Notes: generated by a model from the letters alone, not told the origin. 64,000 nucleotides of DNA from Bacillus sp. ISL-34 (GCF_018613325.1 NZ_JAGGQJ010000002.1:124001-188000); one strand, 5' to 3'. Positions 8,671 to 18,052 are shown, numbered from the stretch's first letter. Numbers and translations are program-made.

Positions 8671-9090
8671 GTGAAGACGGTCTTTTCTTCAACGGAAGAA
8701 CAAGAGCAAGAAATAGCGAGTCTCGTTTCTTGTTTCTACGAAACTGTATTTCCAAAATACTTTACGGAAAGTGAAATCCTTCATTTTCGCGAGATTGGCG
8801 TTTTAGAGCCCAATCAAAGTTCTGCTACTTACTTGGCAACATTAAGAGACGCATTTCAAGTAATGACATGTCTTCAAGTCCTTATGTCGATATTAGACAA
8901 ACAAAAGAGAGAAGATTTTATAGTGATGGAACCTGAATCTGAAGAATTGTTCCAACATAACATCACTCTATTGAATGAATGCGGAATATTCTTCCCCTTT
9001 TATTATGACCATTTTTCAAGTATGAACCATGAAGCGGATAATGATATGCAGATGATGGACATCCAAGTGGCGAATCAATATTTAGTATAA
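8671..9090 (+). CDS. yhcU: YhcU-like protein (DUF5365)
   Basis: 139 residues starting VKTVFSSTEEQEQEIASLVS. A GTG at 8659 is also in frame, but AAAGGTGG lies correctly before the GTG at 8671. It is soluble, acidic and without recognisable catalytic motifs, resembling YhcU, a small protein of unknown function found in Bacillus. It lies divergent from the YhcT-like synthase, which supports the identity by gene order. Function unknown. Confidence 0.72.
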   Translation: MKTVFSSTEEQEQEIASLVSCFYETVFPKYFTESEILHFREIGVLEPNQSSATYLATLRDAFQVMTCLQVLMSILDKQKREDFIVMEPESEELFQHNITLLNECGIFFPFYYDHFSSMNHEADNDMQMMDIQVANQYLV

Positions 9091-9093
9091 GGC

Positions 9094-9153
9094 AAAAAAA
9101 ATGAGCCGGCTATAACGGGAGAAGCATTTCCGTTAGGGCCGGCTCATTTTTTC
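9094..9153. terminator. Bidirectional terminator between yhcU and the thioredoxin-like gene
   Basis: A long stem AAAATGAGCCGGC / GCCGGCTCATTTT with an inner CGG/CCG pairing (TAACGG / CCGTTA), with A and T runs on both sides. It serves the two convergent units. Confidence 0.9.
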
Positions 9154-9158
9154 TTTCC

Positions 9159-9629
9159 TTAATTAATATCGTGGTCCTTGAACCATTTCTCGAACGTTTC
9201 CGCATCTTTATAGCCAACGATCCGTTCTTGTTCCTGACCATTTTTATAGTGAACGATCGTCGGTGTGCTTTTGATGCCATAATCGCTAAATCCTTGTTCA
9301 AACTCCAAAAGATTGTATTGAACTAGATCGATTCCCAATTTTTCTGCCAAAGGAGCTACGATTGGCGTGGTCTTTTGACAATGCGGGCACTCAGGACTAT
9401 AGAAATAAACGGTCACATCTTCATTATCCTGGAGGTCCTGCTCCAATTCTTCCGGCAGGATCAAGTTTTGATAATTGGGGTCATCCAGCTGATCGACAGT
9501 AGCGGGTTTAAGCTTATCCTTACCGTATGGATTTCCTTTTGATTTTTCTTCTTTTTTCATGTTTGTAAAAACGCCCAGCAGGACAAATATCGCGACGATT
9601 ATCACTAAAAATATAGCCATTTTCTTCAT
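9159..9629 (-). CDS. Membrane-anchored thioredoxin-like thiol oxidoreductase (partner of BdbC)
   Basis: 156 residues. It starts at the ATG that overlaps the bdbC stop (TAATG) with AAGGAGG upstream; a longer frame to 9770 is an artefact inside bdbC. An N-terminal signal anchor (KMAIFLVIIVAIFVLLGVF) precedes a thioredoxin fold with the redox motif C-P-H-C (FYSPECPHCQK) and the cis-proline loop KSTPTIVHYKNGQ. It probably introduces or exchanges disulfides outside the membrane and is re-oxidised by BdbC. It plays the BdbD or BdbA role but is shorter than DsbA-fold BdbD, so I do not give it a symbol. Confidence 0.85.
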   Translation of the reverse strand: MKKMAIFLVIIVAIFVLLGVFTNMKKEEKSKGNPYGKDKLKPATVDQLDDPNYQNLILPEELEQDLQDNEDVTVYFYSPECPHCQKTTPIVAPLAEKLGIDLVQYNLLEFEQGFSDYGIKSTPTIVHYKNGQEQERIVGYKDAETFEKWFKDHDIN

Positions 9630-10066
9630 TAAGCTGCAACCTCCTTGGATCTTGTCCATATGATGTAACTGCATATGAAAATAATGATGAATGCAGTCAA
9701 GGCTAGGAACGGGATGGTGATGAAACCAAATACGTTTATATATTGTCCTGTACATGGAACCCTTCCGCATGCAAGGGTGTGGTCAGAAAAGAATGAAACC
9801 TTTTGTATCAAGAAATGGTACGTGGAAATGAATGCACCGATAGCGGATAATATCATCGTATAAAAGCTGATCCAATAATCTTTTCGAATGATTGCAATTC
9901 CTAAAATGATCGTAAAAGGATACATGATGATCCGCTGATACCAACAGAGCGCACAAGGTTCATATTGCTTGATTTCAGAAAAATATAAGCTTCCAAACAT
10001 AGCAATGATGGAAGCAGCCCAGGCTACAAATAATAAGTTTTCCACACTGCGTTTTGTATTGTTCAT
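9629..10066 (-). CDS. bdbC: Disulfide bond formation protein, DsbB/BdbC family
   Basis: 145 residues with four transmembrane helices. The first redox pair is CALCWYQRI, the C-x-x-C typical of DsbB/BdbC followed by Trp-Tyr-Gln-Arg, and the second is CGRVPCTGQYINVFGFITIP. It passes electrons from its thioredoxin-like partner to quinone. The downstream partner gene overlaps it by one base, giving translational coupling. Length and motifs agree closely with B. subtilis BdbC. Confidence 0.92.
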   Translation of the reverse strand: MNNTKRSVENLLFVAWAASIIAMFGSLYFSEIKQYEPCALCWYQRIIMYPFTIILGIAIIRKDYWISFYTMILSAIGAFISTYHFLIQKVSFFSDHTLACGRVPCTGQYINVFGFITIPFLALTAFIIIFICSYIIWTRSKEVAA

Positions 10067-10256
10067 GGTTCCTCTTCCCCATCTCTTTTTACTCTCATGA
10101 AAAGTATAGTATGTAAGGACCGCGTCTGTAAAATATATATTCTTTTAACGGACATTCAGAATGTTTTTATTTGAAATCCTTGGGTAGGTTCGGTTGTTTT
10201 AATTTTTGAATAAGGGGTATAATTCTTATGGAAGAGATTAAAGGAGTCTGAGGAAA

Positions 10257-11804
10257 ATGCCTAATTTGGACCTGCATAAATATGAAAAAATAATGGAAAT
10301 ACGTAATATGAGGCAAGGAGACATAGATGAAATAATTGCTTTGCAGTCGAGTTGCTTTCCTGGAATGGTTCCCTGGAAGCGAGATCAGCTTGAGAGCCAT
10401 CTGGCAATTTTTCCGGAAGGGCAGTTTGTGGCTGAATATGATGGAAAAGTGATTGGCTCATGTTCCAGCCTCATTATTAATTTTGACGAATATGATGATC
10501 GCCATACATGGGATGATGTAACCGATAATGGGTACATCACGAATCATAATCCGGACGGTTATAATTTATATGGAATCGAGGTCATGGTTCATCCTGAATT
10601 CCGCAGGATGAAAATTGGTCAAAGACTATACGATTCAAGGAAAGAACTTGTTGCCCATTTAAATTTAAAAAGCATCATTATCGGGGGAAGGATCCCGAAT
10701 TACCATAAACATGCGGATGAACTGTTACCAAGGGAATATGTGAAAGAAGTGCAATTGCATAAAATATATGATCCGGTTCTTTCGTTCCAGCTACTAAATG
10801 GTTTTACACTTATGAGGATCAATCCGAATTACTTGCCGGATGATCTGCAATCCAATAAGTATGCTACGCTCATGGAGTGGAATAACGTTGATTATCAGCC
10901 GAAAACAAAACGTTATTATAAAACATCAGAACCGGTACGGATTTGCGTCGTGCAATACATGCTGCGTAAAATCGATTCATTCGAAGACTTCGCTAACCAA
11001 GTCGAATATTTCACAGACGTTGCTTCGGATGCTAATGCGGATTTCGCCGTGTTCCCGGAATTGTTCACCACCCAGCTGATGTCTTTCTTGAATGAAAGAT
11101 CACCAAGCTTGGCTGTCCGGAAACTGTCGGATTTTACGGAGCAATACATTGAATTGTTTACCACTTTAGCTGTAAGGTATAACGTCAATATCATCGGCGG
11201 TTCCCATTTCGTTAAAGAAGATGATGACAATATCTATAATATCGCTTATTTATTCCGTCGCGATGGGACAATTGAAAAGCAATATAAGATTCATATTACA
11301 CCGAATGAAAGAAAATGGTGGGGGATTAACGCAGGTGACCGCGTTCGTGTCTTTGATACGGACTGTGGAAAAATCGCGATACAAATTTGTTATGATATCG
11401 AGTTTCCGGAACTCGCCCGGATCGCTACCGACATGGGAGCCAAAATCATATTCACTCCATTTTGTACAGAAGACAGGCAAGGCTACCTGCGAGTTCGTTA
11501 TTGTGCCCAGGCCCGTGCCGTGGAAAACCAAATTTATACCGTCATTTCCGGAACGGTCGGAAATCTTCCGCAAACGGAAAATATGGACATCCAATACGCC
11601 CAATCGGGAATCTTCTCTCCATCTGATTTCGAATTTGCGCGTGACGGCATAGTCGGGGAAACCAGCCCGAACCTTGAGATGGTCCTCATTGGCGATGTTG
11701 ATTTGGAGATCTTAAGGCGGGAGCGTCAGTCTGGTACTGTTAAGCAATTGAAAGATCGCCGCCATGATATTTACCATTTGCATTACAAAGATGGTGAAAA
11801 ATAA
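10257..11804 (+). CDS. yhcX: GNAT acetyltransferase - nitrilase fusion protein (YhcX)
   Basis: 515 residues in two domains. Residues 15-220 are a GNAT N-acetyltransferase (VMVHPEFRRMKIGQRLYDSR, the acetyl-CoA loop). Residues 225-510 are a carbon-nitrogen hydrolase with the Glu-Lys-Cys triad: FAVFPELFT, HITPNERKWWG and IQICYDIEFPELARI. The order and length match B. subtilis YhcX. In this type a C-N hydrolase of the omega-amidase/NLP class may act on the same metabolite as the transferase; the substrate is not known. Start ATG follows GAGGAAA. Gene order after yhcT/yhcU supports orthology. Confidence 0.93.
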   Translation: MPNLDLHKYEKIMEIRNMRQGDIDEIIALQSSCFPGMVPWKRDQLESHLAIFPEGQFVAEYDGKVIGSCSSLIINFDEYDDRHTWDDVTDNGYITNHNPDGYNLYGIEVMVHPEFRRMKIGQRLYDSRKELVAHLNLKSIIIGGRIPNYHKHADELLPREYVKEVQLHKIYDPVLSFQLLNGFTLMRINPNYLPDDLQSNKYATLMEWNNVDYQPKTKRYYKTSEPVRICVVQYMLRKIDSFEDFANQVEYFTDVASDANADFAVFPELFTTQLMSFLNERSPSLAVRKLSDFTEQYIELFTTLAVRYNVNIIGGSHFVKEDDDNIYNIAYLFRRDGTIEKQYKIHITPNERKWWGINAGDRVRVFDTDCGKIAIQICYDIEFPELARIATDMGAKIIFTPFCTEDRQGYLRVRYCAQARAVENQIYTVISGTVGNLPQTENMDIQYAQSGIFSPSDFEFARDGIVGETSPNLEMVLIGDVDLEILRRERQSGTVKQLKDRRHDIYHLHYKDGEK

Positions 11805-11956
11805 AGAGGAAAACGAGCTCGGATGTGAAGAACGCTGGATTATGTTCTTTTCATTACGAGCTTTACTTCATTTATTGGAATAAATGTGATAATTTTGTAT
11901 ATGTAAGGCAGATACATAATGATTACAAATAAGGCGTTTTGGAGGAGATGTTGGAG

Positions 11957-13687
11957 ATGAACTGGAAATCTTTATACACCACTTGGGCAGGGTACCAGAA
12001 TTTAAATGGGGAATTACGTGTCCTCCTTGAGGAAATGCACCGGGATGAAGCACAACTCGAAGATGCCTTTTATAAAAATTTGGAATTTGGAACAGGCGGA
12101 ATGCGTGGGGAAATCGGGGCGGGAACGAACCGGATGAATCTTTATACTGTAAGGAAGGCAACGGTTGGTTTGGCTCAATATATCTCTTCGTTTGGGGAAG
12201 AAGCAAAAGGAAGGGGGGCGGTGATCGCTTATGATTCGAGACATAAGTCCCCGGAATTTGCACTCGAAGCAGCTAAGACCTTGGCTACATTTGGGGTGAA
12301 GGCTTATTTATTCGATGAATTGCGCCCGACTCCAGAATTGTCATTTGCGGTTCGAGAGCTGAATGCTTTTGCTGGAATCGTCATCACGGCAAGCCACAAT
12401 CCGCCTGAATATAATGGTTACAAGGTTTATGGGCCAGATGGGGCACAATTGCCACTGGAAGCAGCGGATCAAGTGATCAGCTACGTGAATGCCATAGAAA
12501 GTGAGCTTGAAATTCAGGTTGAAGAAGCTGAAGTCCTTAAAGGGCAGGGCCTCATCGAAATGATCGGGGAGGAATTGGATGCAGCATATAATCGTGAGCT
12601 GCTAACGGTTCCCGAGAATCCGCAGCTTGCCGAGGAAATAGATGTGTCAATCGTCTTTACACCGCTTCATGGAACGGCAAATAAATCCGTCAGGCGGGCA
12701 CTGCAAAGCTTAGGGTATCAAAATTTGCATATCGTTAAGGAGCAGGAATTGCCAGATCCGGATTTTTCGACAGTTCAGTCACCAAATCCAGAGGAACCAG
12801 CTGCATTTGAAATGGCCATTGAGCTTGGAAACAAGGTGGAAGCGGACTTATTGATAGCAACGGACCCAGATGCCGATCGTCTTGGAATTGCCGTGAAAAA
12901 CGAGATGGGCCAATATGTTGTCCTGACTGGAAATCAAACAGGTGCCCTTTTCCTGGACTATTTACTGTCCCAGAAAAAAGAAAAAGGGAAGATTCCTCAA
13001 AATGGGGTCGTCTTAAAAACCATCGTCACTTCTGAAATCGGGCGGACGATCGCCGAGTCATATGGCTTGAAGACGGTTGATGTACTTACAGGGTTTAAGT
13101 TCATCGCCGAGAAAATAAATCAGTATCATGAAAGCGGGGAAAATAGCTTTTTGTTCGGATATGAAGAAAGCTACGGTTATCTGATTAAAGACTTTGCACG
13201 TGATAAGGATGCCATTCAAGCTGCAGTGCTTGCTGTCGAAGTCTGTGCCCATTATAAAAAGCAGGGATTGACACTATATGAAGGGCTGCTGAATGTGTTT
13301 GAAAAGTACGGCTTTTACTTGGAAGGATTGCGTTCATTGACTTTAAAGGGCATTGAGGGAGCGAAACAGATTTCTGGAATATTGAATCAATTCCGTCAAA
13401 ATCCCCCTTCCCGAATAGCTGGCATTCCGGTAGTCGCTGAAGAAGATTATCAAAGCAGCAGAAGGCGTACATTACTTTCAAATGGTGAAGAATTGATCGA
13501 GCTTCCGAAATCAAATGTATTGAAGTATTTCCTTGAGGATGGTACATGGGTTTGCCTGCGTCCTTCAGGCACTGAACCGAAAATTAAATTCTATTTCGGG
13601 GTCCAAGGTAAATCAATGCAGGAAGCTGAATCCAAGTTATCGGGAGTCATGGAAGATTTCATGAGCAAGATCGAAGCGTTGGTTTAA
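11957..13687 (+). CDS. pgcA: Alpha-phosphoglucomutase
   Basis: 576 residues from [10 protein letters not shown]. This ATG has GGAGGAG nine bases upstream, while two earlier in-frame starts sit on top of the ribosome site. Key motifs are [17 protein letters not shown], the phosphoserine loop [14 protein letters not shown], the metal site [10 protein letters not shown], the sugar loop [10 protein letters not shown] and the phosphate-binding [12 protein letters not shown]. It interconverts glucose 6-phosphate and glucose 1-phosphate, feeding UDP-glucose for glycolipid anchors and wall teichoic acid. It closely resembles B. subtilis PgcA (YhxB). Monocistronic, with a strong terminator. Confidence 0.95.
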   Translation: MNWKSLYTTWAGYQNLNGELRVLLEEMHRDEAQLEDAFYKNLEFGTGGMRGEIGAGTNRMNLYTVRKATVGLAQYISSFGEEAKGRGAVIAYDSRHKSPEFALEAAKTLATFGVKAYLFDELRPTPELSFAVRELNAFAGIVITASHNPPEYNGYKVYGPDGAQLPLEAADQVISYVNAIESELEIQVEEAEVLKGQGLIEMIGEELDAAYNRELLTVPENPQLAEEIDVSIVFTPLHGTANKSVRRALQSLGYQNLHIVKEQELPDPDFSTVQSPNPEEPAAFEMAIELGNKVEADLLIATDPDADRLGIAVKNEMGQYVVLTGNQTGALFLDYLLSQKKEKGKIPQNGVVLKTIVTSEIGRTIAESYGLKTVDVLTGFKFIAEKINQYHESGENSFLFGYEESYGYLIKDFARDKDAIQAAVLAVEVCAHYKKQGLTLYEGLLNVFEKYGFYLEGLRSLTLKGIEGAKQISGILNQFRQNPPSRIAGIPVVAEEDYQSSRRRTLLSNGEELIELPKSNVLKYFLEDGTWVCLRPSGTEPKIKFYFGVQGKSMQEAESKLSGVMEDFMSKIEALV

Positions 13688-13700
13688 ATGTATGAAAGCT

Positions 13701-13735
13701 AAACGAAAGACTTCTTCGGTCTTTCGTTTTTTTTT
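13701..13735 (+). terminator. Terminator of pgcA
   Basis: CGAAAGAC-ttcttcg-GTCTTTCG followed by nine T residues. Confidence 0.93.
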
Positions 13736-13852
13736 GAGGGCAATTTTTAGTTGCATGAAAAATCAAAATTCTAGGAAATTCCTTTTCTGTTTTGGTATAC
13801 TGTATTGGCGACTGATCTCGGAAAACATCGGGAATAATGGAGGTATATATTC

Positions 13853-14380
13853 ATGAAATTAGTAATCATTAATGGTTCACCACGTAAACAAGGGCGTACG
13901 GGGATTGCCTCACGCTACATATCCAAGAAATACGGAGCGGAACTTATTGATTTAAGCAATAGCGAAATCCCTTTATATTCAGGTGAAGGTGAGCAATATC
14001 AATTGGAAGTGATTCAAGGTCTTCGGAAAAGCATCGAGGAAGCTGATGGCGTAATTCTGACCACTCCGGAATATCATGGTTCCATGAGCGGAGCCTTGAA
14101 AAATGCCTTGGATTTTCTAAGCAGTGAACAATTCACGCATAAGCCAGTCGCTCTATTGGCTGTCTCGGGCGGAGGAAAAGGCGGGATCAACGCCTTGAAT
14201 TCCATGAGGACAGTGGGTCGAAGCCTTTATGCAAATGTGATCGCCAAACAATTGGTTCTGGATCCACATTGCTTCGATTACGAAAATGATGGTTTATTTG
14301 AAGAATCTGCGGTACTTGTAGAAGGCATGATTGAAGAACTTAAAATGTATGCAACTGCATATGCCACAATGAAAAAATGA
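13853..14380 (+). CDS. azr: NADPH-dependent FMN reductase / azoreductase (YhdA-like)
   Basis: 175 residues with a flavodoxin-like fold. The FMN phosphate loop is GSPRKQGRTGIASRYI near residue 9, TTPEYHGSMSGALKNALDFL is the family's flavin contact, and LLAVSGGGKGGINALN follows. It is close in length and motifs to B. subtilis Azr/YhdA, a tetrameric quinone and azo-dye reductase. Start ATG follows AATGGAGG. It is followed by a terminator and then yhdB on the other strand, as in the B. subtilis yhd region. Confidence 0.92.
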   Translation: MKLVIINGSPRKQGRTGIASRYISKKYGAELIDLSNSEIPLYSGEGEQYQLEVIQGLRKSIEEADGVILTTPEYHGSMSGALKNALDFLSSEQFTHKPVALLAVSGGGKGGINALNSMRTVGRSLYANVIAKQLVLDPHCFDYENDGLFEESAVLVEGMIEELKMYATAYATMKK

Positions 14381-14387
14381 TGAGATG

Positions 14388-14426
14388 AGGGTCAGGTATT
14401 AAAATACCTGACCCTTCCTTGTTTTT
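14388..14426 (+). terminator. Terminator of azr
   Basis: AGGGTCAGGTATT / AATACCTGACCCT, a 13-bp stem with a two-base loop, followed by a T-rich tract. Confidence 0.85.
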
Positions 14427-14511
14427 ATAGGGTTTCACCAGCCAAAGTTATATCCCCGAAGATCAATCCTCTTGTATAAATTTTCCCGTTTTGCAAAAAC
14501 TATAGTTGATT

Positions 14512-14754
14512 TTAGCTTGGAAGTTCACTTAAATAATCACTTGTTTTCTCTGCCGCATGATCCAGATAACGAAGCAGTGCATACAGCTGGGATTGAACGA
14601 TTTGATAATCATGCTCAAACCTGTAAGCGTGCAAAAAATGTTCTATTTTTTTCGAAAGAAAGTGATCTTTCGTTCGAACCATCAATACTAACAAGCTGTC
14701 CCAATCAGAACGGTGTGTGTGAAACAATGCCTGATCATAATCCGCAATCCTCAT
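14512..14754 (-). CDS. yhdB: YhdB-like protein
   Basis: 80 residues beginning MRIADYDQALFHTHRSDWDS, with the conserved stretch LLVLMVRTKDHFLSKKIEHF and LLRYLDHA near the end. I recognise it as YhdB-like, a small Bacillus protein of unknown function. It has an AGGGGGAGAA ribosome site. Its position next to azr (yhdA) agrees with B. subtilis gene order. Confidence 0.8.
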   Translation of the reverse strand: MRIADYDQALFHTHRSDWDSLLVLMVRTKDHFLSKKIEHFLHAYRFEHDYQIVQSQLYALLRYLDHAAEKTSDYLSELPS

Positions 14755-14886
14755 GTTCTTCTCCCCCTTAATAAGGAGCTATTTGTATTTTGTTCAGATA
14801 TGACAGAACATTTCCTTACAATAAGTGGCGATGTATTTGGACCGCGGTTGTTGCTTTTTACCTGAATAAAAATAAAAGGTGAGTAC

Positions 14887-15855
14887 ATGAGAAAAATAAT
14901 GGTAATTGGAATGCTGGTGCTGCTTTTTTTCCCTGAACCATCGCTTGCGGCAAAAGTGTATTCCCCTGAACAGATGGAAATGGATCTGAAAGTAATCCAA
15001 AAGCAGTATGGATTGGACGTTCAAATAATCGGGCAAACTGAAAAGGGGAAAAATATAAAGGCAGTCAAGTTAGGAAAAGGGAAAAGATCGATTTTGCTGG
15101 TGGGATCACATCATGGACGGGAATGGCTTAGCTCCATACTTTTAATGCGTATGCTTGAAGAGTATGCAGCCGCCTATCAAGCGGGCAGACCTGTTGGAGA
15201 ATATCAAACGGAATCATTGGATAAGGTGAGCATCTGGTTCATCCCGATGCTGAATCCAGATGGGGTCAGCATCCAGCAAGGAGATTTATCCAACTTAAAT
15301 GTTCTTGAAAAGGCTGCAGTATGGAAAATGAACCGATTTAGCAGGAATTGGTCCCGGTGGAAAGCCAATGCTAAAGGCATTGATTTAAATAGGCAGTATC
15401 CGGCTGGATGGAAAGAAGTCATGAGTCATGAAACAAAACCGACGTATCAATTTTATAAAGGCCGGCAGCCACTGGAAGCAGCTGAAGCGAAAGCGCTCAC
15501 GGATTTCACGAAGGAGATCGATCCTCTTATTGCCGTTTCCTATCATACCTCAGGAAGGGAAATCTTTTGGCATTACAAAAATAAACGAAAAAATATGGCA
15601 AGGGATTATGGGATTGCCAAAAAGGCTGCCGAATTGACTGGATATGAACTGACATTTCCGGAAAAAGAAGCGGTTGGAAGCGGGTTTACGGATTGGTTCA
15701 TAACTGAATTCCACCGCCCGGGAATGACGATCGAGCTTAGTTATTTAGTGGATGAAACTAATCCGCCATTGACTGTGTTTCCTGAGGAGTGGGAGAGGAA
15801 TCGATTAGTTGGAATCATGCTTGTAAAAGAAGCGAAGCAGCTGCATAACAACTGA
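14887..15855 (+). CDS. Secreted M14-family zinc carboxypeptidase (muropeptide peptidase-like)
   Basis: 322 residues. A signal peptide (MRKIMVIGMLVLLFFPEPSLAA) is followed by the M14 catalytic domain. The zinc motif is GSHHGREWLSS (His and Glu), the third ligand His is in AVSYHTSGREIFW, substrate Arg/Asn are in GIDLNRQYPAGW, and the catalytic Glu is in MTIELSYLVDE. Bacillus relatives are gamma-D-glutamyl-meso-diaminopimelate peptidases that trim peptidoglycan peptides in sporulation or recycling. There is no LysM domain, unlike some relatives. Start ATG follows AAAGGTGAGTAC. It is followed by a small secreted-type gene, possibly in the same transcript. Confidence 0.88.
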   Translation: MRKIMVIGMLVLLFFPEPSLAAKVYSPEQMEMDLKVIQKQYGLDVQIIGQTEKGKNIKAVKLGKGKRSILLVGSHHGREWLSSILLMRMLEEYAAAYQAGRPVGEYQTESLDKVSIWFIPMLNPDGVSIQQGDLSNLNVLEKAAVWKMNRFSRNWSRWKANAKGIDLNRQYPAGWKEVMSHETKPTYQFYKGRQPLEAAEAKALTDFTKEIDPLIAVSYHTSGREIFWHYKNKRKNMARDYGIAKKAAELTGYELTFPEKEAVGSGFTDWFITEFHRPGMTIELSYLVDETNPPLTVFPEEWERNRLVGIMLVKEAKQLHNN

Positions 15856-15904
15856 ATAATTTTACATAATAATACTAAGCGGAAAGTATGAGGAGGAAAA
15901 GATT

Positions 15905-16225
15905 TTGAAAAAAGTCATCGTGATGCTAATGGGGATTTTTTTGATTATGCAAGCAGGATCCATTTCAGCGCATGCCCAAAAACCCGATTACGAAAAATAC
16001 GGAAAAATTGCGATTACAGTAGTGCAGGCAGATTATCCTGAAGTTGAGATTACCGATTACGAATATAAGGGCAGAAAAACTGTAGCGAAAAATCTAGTCG
16101 AAGACGATTTCAGATTTTCAGTCAAGAATAATGGTCAGGAGTTCAATGTCATCGTGACCGTACAACATGATTTGAAAAATGAAAAATTACTTAGTTTGAA
16201 GGTCACAGAACAAAAAGGAAAGTGA
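15905..16225 (+). CDS. DUF3889 small secreted protein
   Basis: 106 residues with a TTG start preceded by AGGAGGAAAAGAT. A signal peptide (KKVIVMLMGIFLIMQAGSIS) with AHA cleavage is followed by a short beta-rich domain (YGKIAITVVQADYPEVEITD). This is the pattern of DUF3889 proteins, which are small extracytoplasmic Bacillaceae proteins of unknown function. It lies 49 bases after the M14 peptidase gene and shares its terminator, so the two may act in the same compartment. Confidence 0.75.
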   Translation: MKKVIVMLMGIFLIMQAGSISAHAQKPDYEKYGKIAITVVQADYPEVEITDYEYKGRKTVAKNLVEDDFRFSVKNNGQEFNVIVTVQHDLKNEKLLSLKVTEQKGK

Positions 16226-16264
16226 GATCGGAACAAACGGAATACTTAGGGTATGCACCTTACC

Positions 16265-16296
16265 GAACATCTTCACCTGGAGAAGATGTTTTTTTC
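16265..16296 (+). terminator. Terminator after the DUF3889 gene
   Basis: AACATCTTC-acctgga-GAAGATGTT followed by TTTTTT. Confidence 0.88.
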
Positions 16297-16466
16297 TGAT
16301 TTTTTTTAAAAGGTTGTCCAGAAATGGTGGATATCGGATTAGCTGCCAATGGGAAGTGATGCCAGCCGTTCAGCTGCCATGAAGTTTTCATTGCATTTAT
16401 GAGCAACTAACCAGTATAGTTAGTATCAGATTGAAACAATAAGCTTGATTGTAGGGGTATCAGAAA

Positions 16467-17348
16467 ATGAGAAAGTTTAAGAAAGTTTATGTGGAAATTA
16501 CGAATATATGTAATTTGAAGTGTAATTTTTGTCCAAGCTCCAGCTTGCAAAGGACCCTGAAATTCATGGATCCAGAAGGGTTTACGGAAGTTATCAAGAA
16601 AATCAAACCACACACCGATCATATTTATTTTCATCTGATGGGTGAACCGTTTTTAAATAAAAATTTGGGTACATTCCTGGATATCAGTGCTGAAAATGAC
16701 CTGAAGGTTAATATTACAACGAACGGTACTTTGATTCAAAAGGTCAAAGACAAGCTGCTCTCCAAAAAAGCCCTTCGGCAGGTGAATATTTCACTTCATA
16801 GCTTTGAGGCAAACGATACGAGCAATAGTCTTGACTCTTATGTCAGTAATATTGCCGATTTCATAAATGAGGCTAATGAAAAAAGTGAAGTGATTTGTGC
16901 CATTCGTTTATGGAATATGGATACGGATGAATTAAAAGCGAGTAATGGCCTGAACGACGATATTCTGAGCATGCTGGAGGAGAAGCTTTCATTGGACATT
17001 CGCTTAAGTGAAGCTCTTCAGCAAAAGAATAATATAAAGTTGAGGGACCGGGTTTATATAAACATGGCCGAAAAATTCGAGTGGCCGGAATTGGACCGTG
17101 ACATCATCGATGAAAATATTTTCTGCTATGCTCTTAGAGATCAATTAGGCATCTTGGTGGATGGTACAGTCGTACCATGTTGCTTGGATAGTGAAGGAAA
17201 AATACCGCTGGGAAATATATTCGAAACATCACTTGAAGACATTTTAAATGGTGAACGGGCGAAAAATATGTATGATGGTTTTTCAAGAAGATGTGCAGTT
17301 GAAGAATTATGCAAACGATGTGGCTATGCAAAGCGTCATAAAAAATAA
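16467..17348 (+). CDS. Radical SAM / SPASM domain protein
   Basis: 293 residues. The radical SAM cluster motif C-x3-C-x2-C is at Cys15, Cys19 and Cys22 (TNICNLKCNFCPSS). HLMGEPFLNKNLGTFLD holds the glycine-rich SAM-binding element, and a C-terminal SPASM-like region contains Cys residues in ENIFCYALRDQLGIL, VPCCLDSEGK and CAVEELCKRCGYAKRHKK. SPASM proteins bind extra iron-sulfur clusters and often modify peptides or proteins. No precursor peptide or maturation partner is adjacent, so the substrate is unknown. Start ATG follows GTAGGGGTATCAGAAA. Confidence 0.88.
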   Translation: MRKFKKVYVEITNICNLKCNFCPSSSLQRTLKFMDPEGFTEVIKKIKPHTDHIYFHLMGEPFLNKNLGTFLDISAENDLKVNITTNGTLIQKVKDKLLSKKALRQVNISLHSFEANDTSNSLDSYVSNIADFINEANEKSEVICAIRLWNMDTDELKASNGLNDDILSMLEEKLSLDIRLSEALQQKNNIKLRDRVYINMAEKFEWPELDRDIIDENIFCYALRDQLGILVDGTVVPCCLDSEGKIPLGNIFETSLEDILNGERAKNMYDGFSRRCAVEELCKRCGYAKRHKK

Positions 17349-17392
17349 ATGAAGGAAAACCACAGAGTCCATCTTCGTGGTTTCAGATTGCA

Positions 17393-17433
17393 GGCAAACT
17401 CGATGAAAACTCAGTTTGCCTCCAGTTTTTTAT
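17393..17433 (+). terminator. Terminator of the radical SAM gene
   Basis: GGCAAACT / AGTTTGCC stem followed by TCCAGTTTTTTAT; a smaller AACCAC/GTGGTT hairpin precedes it. Confidence 0.75.
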
Positions 17434-17439
17434 TTGAAA

Positions 17440-17575
17440 AGTTCAGTTGATTTCAGAAATCCGCTCCCTTTCCACTGACTGTCTGCCAACCCTCCTCGGC
17501 GCAAGCGCCTTTGGTGTCTCGGCTAGCCAGCCCTTCGGCAGGAGTGTCGCAAATTTCTTCAATCCAATGAGATTA
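17440..17575. repeat. Probable dispersed intergenic repeat element
   Basis: GC-rich compared with its surroundings, non-coding, and containing short inverted pieces (TCGGCGCAAGCGCC, CTCGGCTAGCC). It resembles, from memory, a family of roughly 100-150-bp intergenic repeats scattered through Bacillus-type genomes (with GTTGATTTC at one end). Only one copy is in this window, so repetitiveness is not shown here. Confidence 0.4.
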
Positions 17576-17599
17576 CAGAATAAACCCATAAAGACTGGA

Positions 17600-17940
17600 C
17601 ACTTTATTCGGCAGTTCACGCAGTTTATCGACCTAAACCACACTTTATTCGGCAGTTCACGCAGTTTATTCGACCTAAACCACACTTTATACGACGGTTC
17701 ACGCAGTTTATCGACCTAAACCACACTTTATACGACGGTTCACGCAGCTTATCGACCTTAAACCACTCTTTATTCGACGGTTCACGCCCAGTATTCGACC
17801 TACCCCGTACATTATTCGACCGTTGACGCCCAGTATTCGACCTACTCCGAACTATATTCGACGGTTCACGCCCAGTATTCGACCTACTCCGCACATTATT
17901 CAACCGTTGACGTATTTTTTTCGACCTTCACCTCACTATT
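17600..17940. repeat. 41-42 bp tandem repeat array with 21-bp half-units
   Basis: About eight consecutive diverged units of 41-42 bp. Early copies read TTTATTCGGCAGTTCACGC then AGTTTATCGACCTAAACCAC; later copies read TATTCGACGGTTCACGCCCAG then TATTCGACCTACTCCG. TATTCGAC recurs about every 21 bp, so each unit is itself a doubled 21-mer. The first four copies and the last four differ as groups, suggesting successive local duplications. Translation gives low-complexity peptides with a 14-residue period; I do not consider it coding. Confidence 0.85.
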
Positions 17941-18052
17941 CGGACTCCGACCCCCATTTTGTCGCCAAACTGAAATCACGGAGTCTCTCTTCATGGTTTT
18001 TTTGTGATTGAAGCATTGCTCTCTCATTTTTTATTAAAAATTCAGAATATTA

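Noticed and set aside
17625-17903. 92-residue minus-strand frame over the tandem repeat (repeating RSRSNTGR-type peptide)
   Set aside because: Its periodicity is explained by the 42-bp DNA repeat (14 codons). Several other frames are also open and there is no ribosome site.
17600-17940. CRISPR-like array
   Set aside because: Units are directly contiguous without unique spacers, diverge progressively, and no cas genes are nearby.
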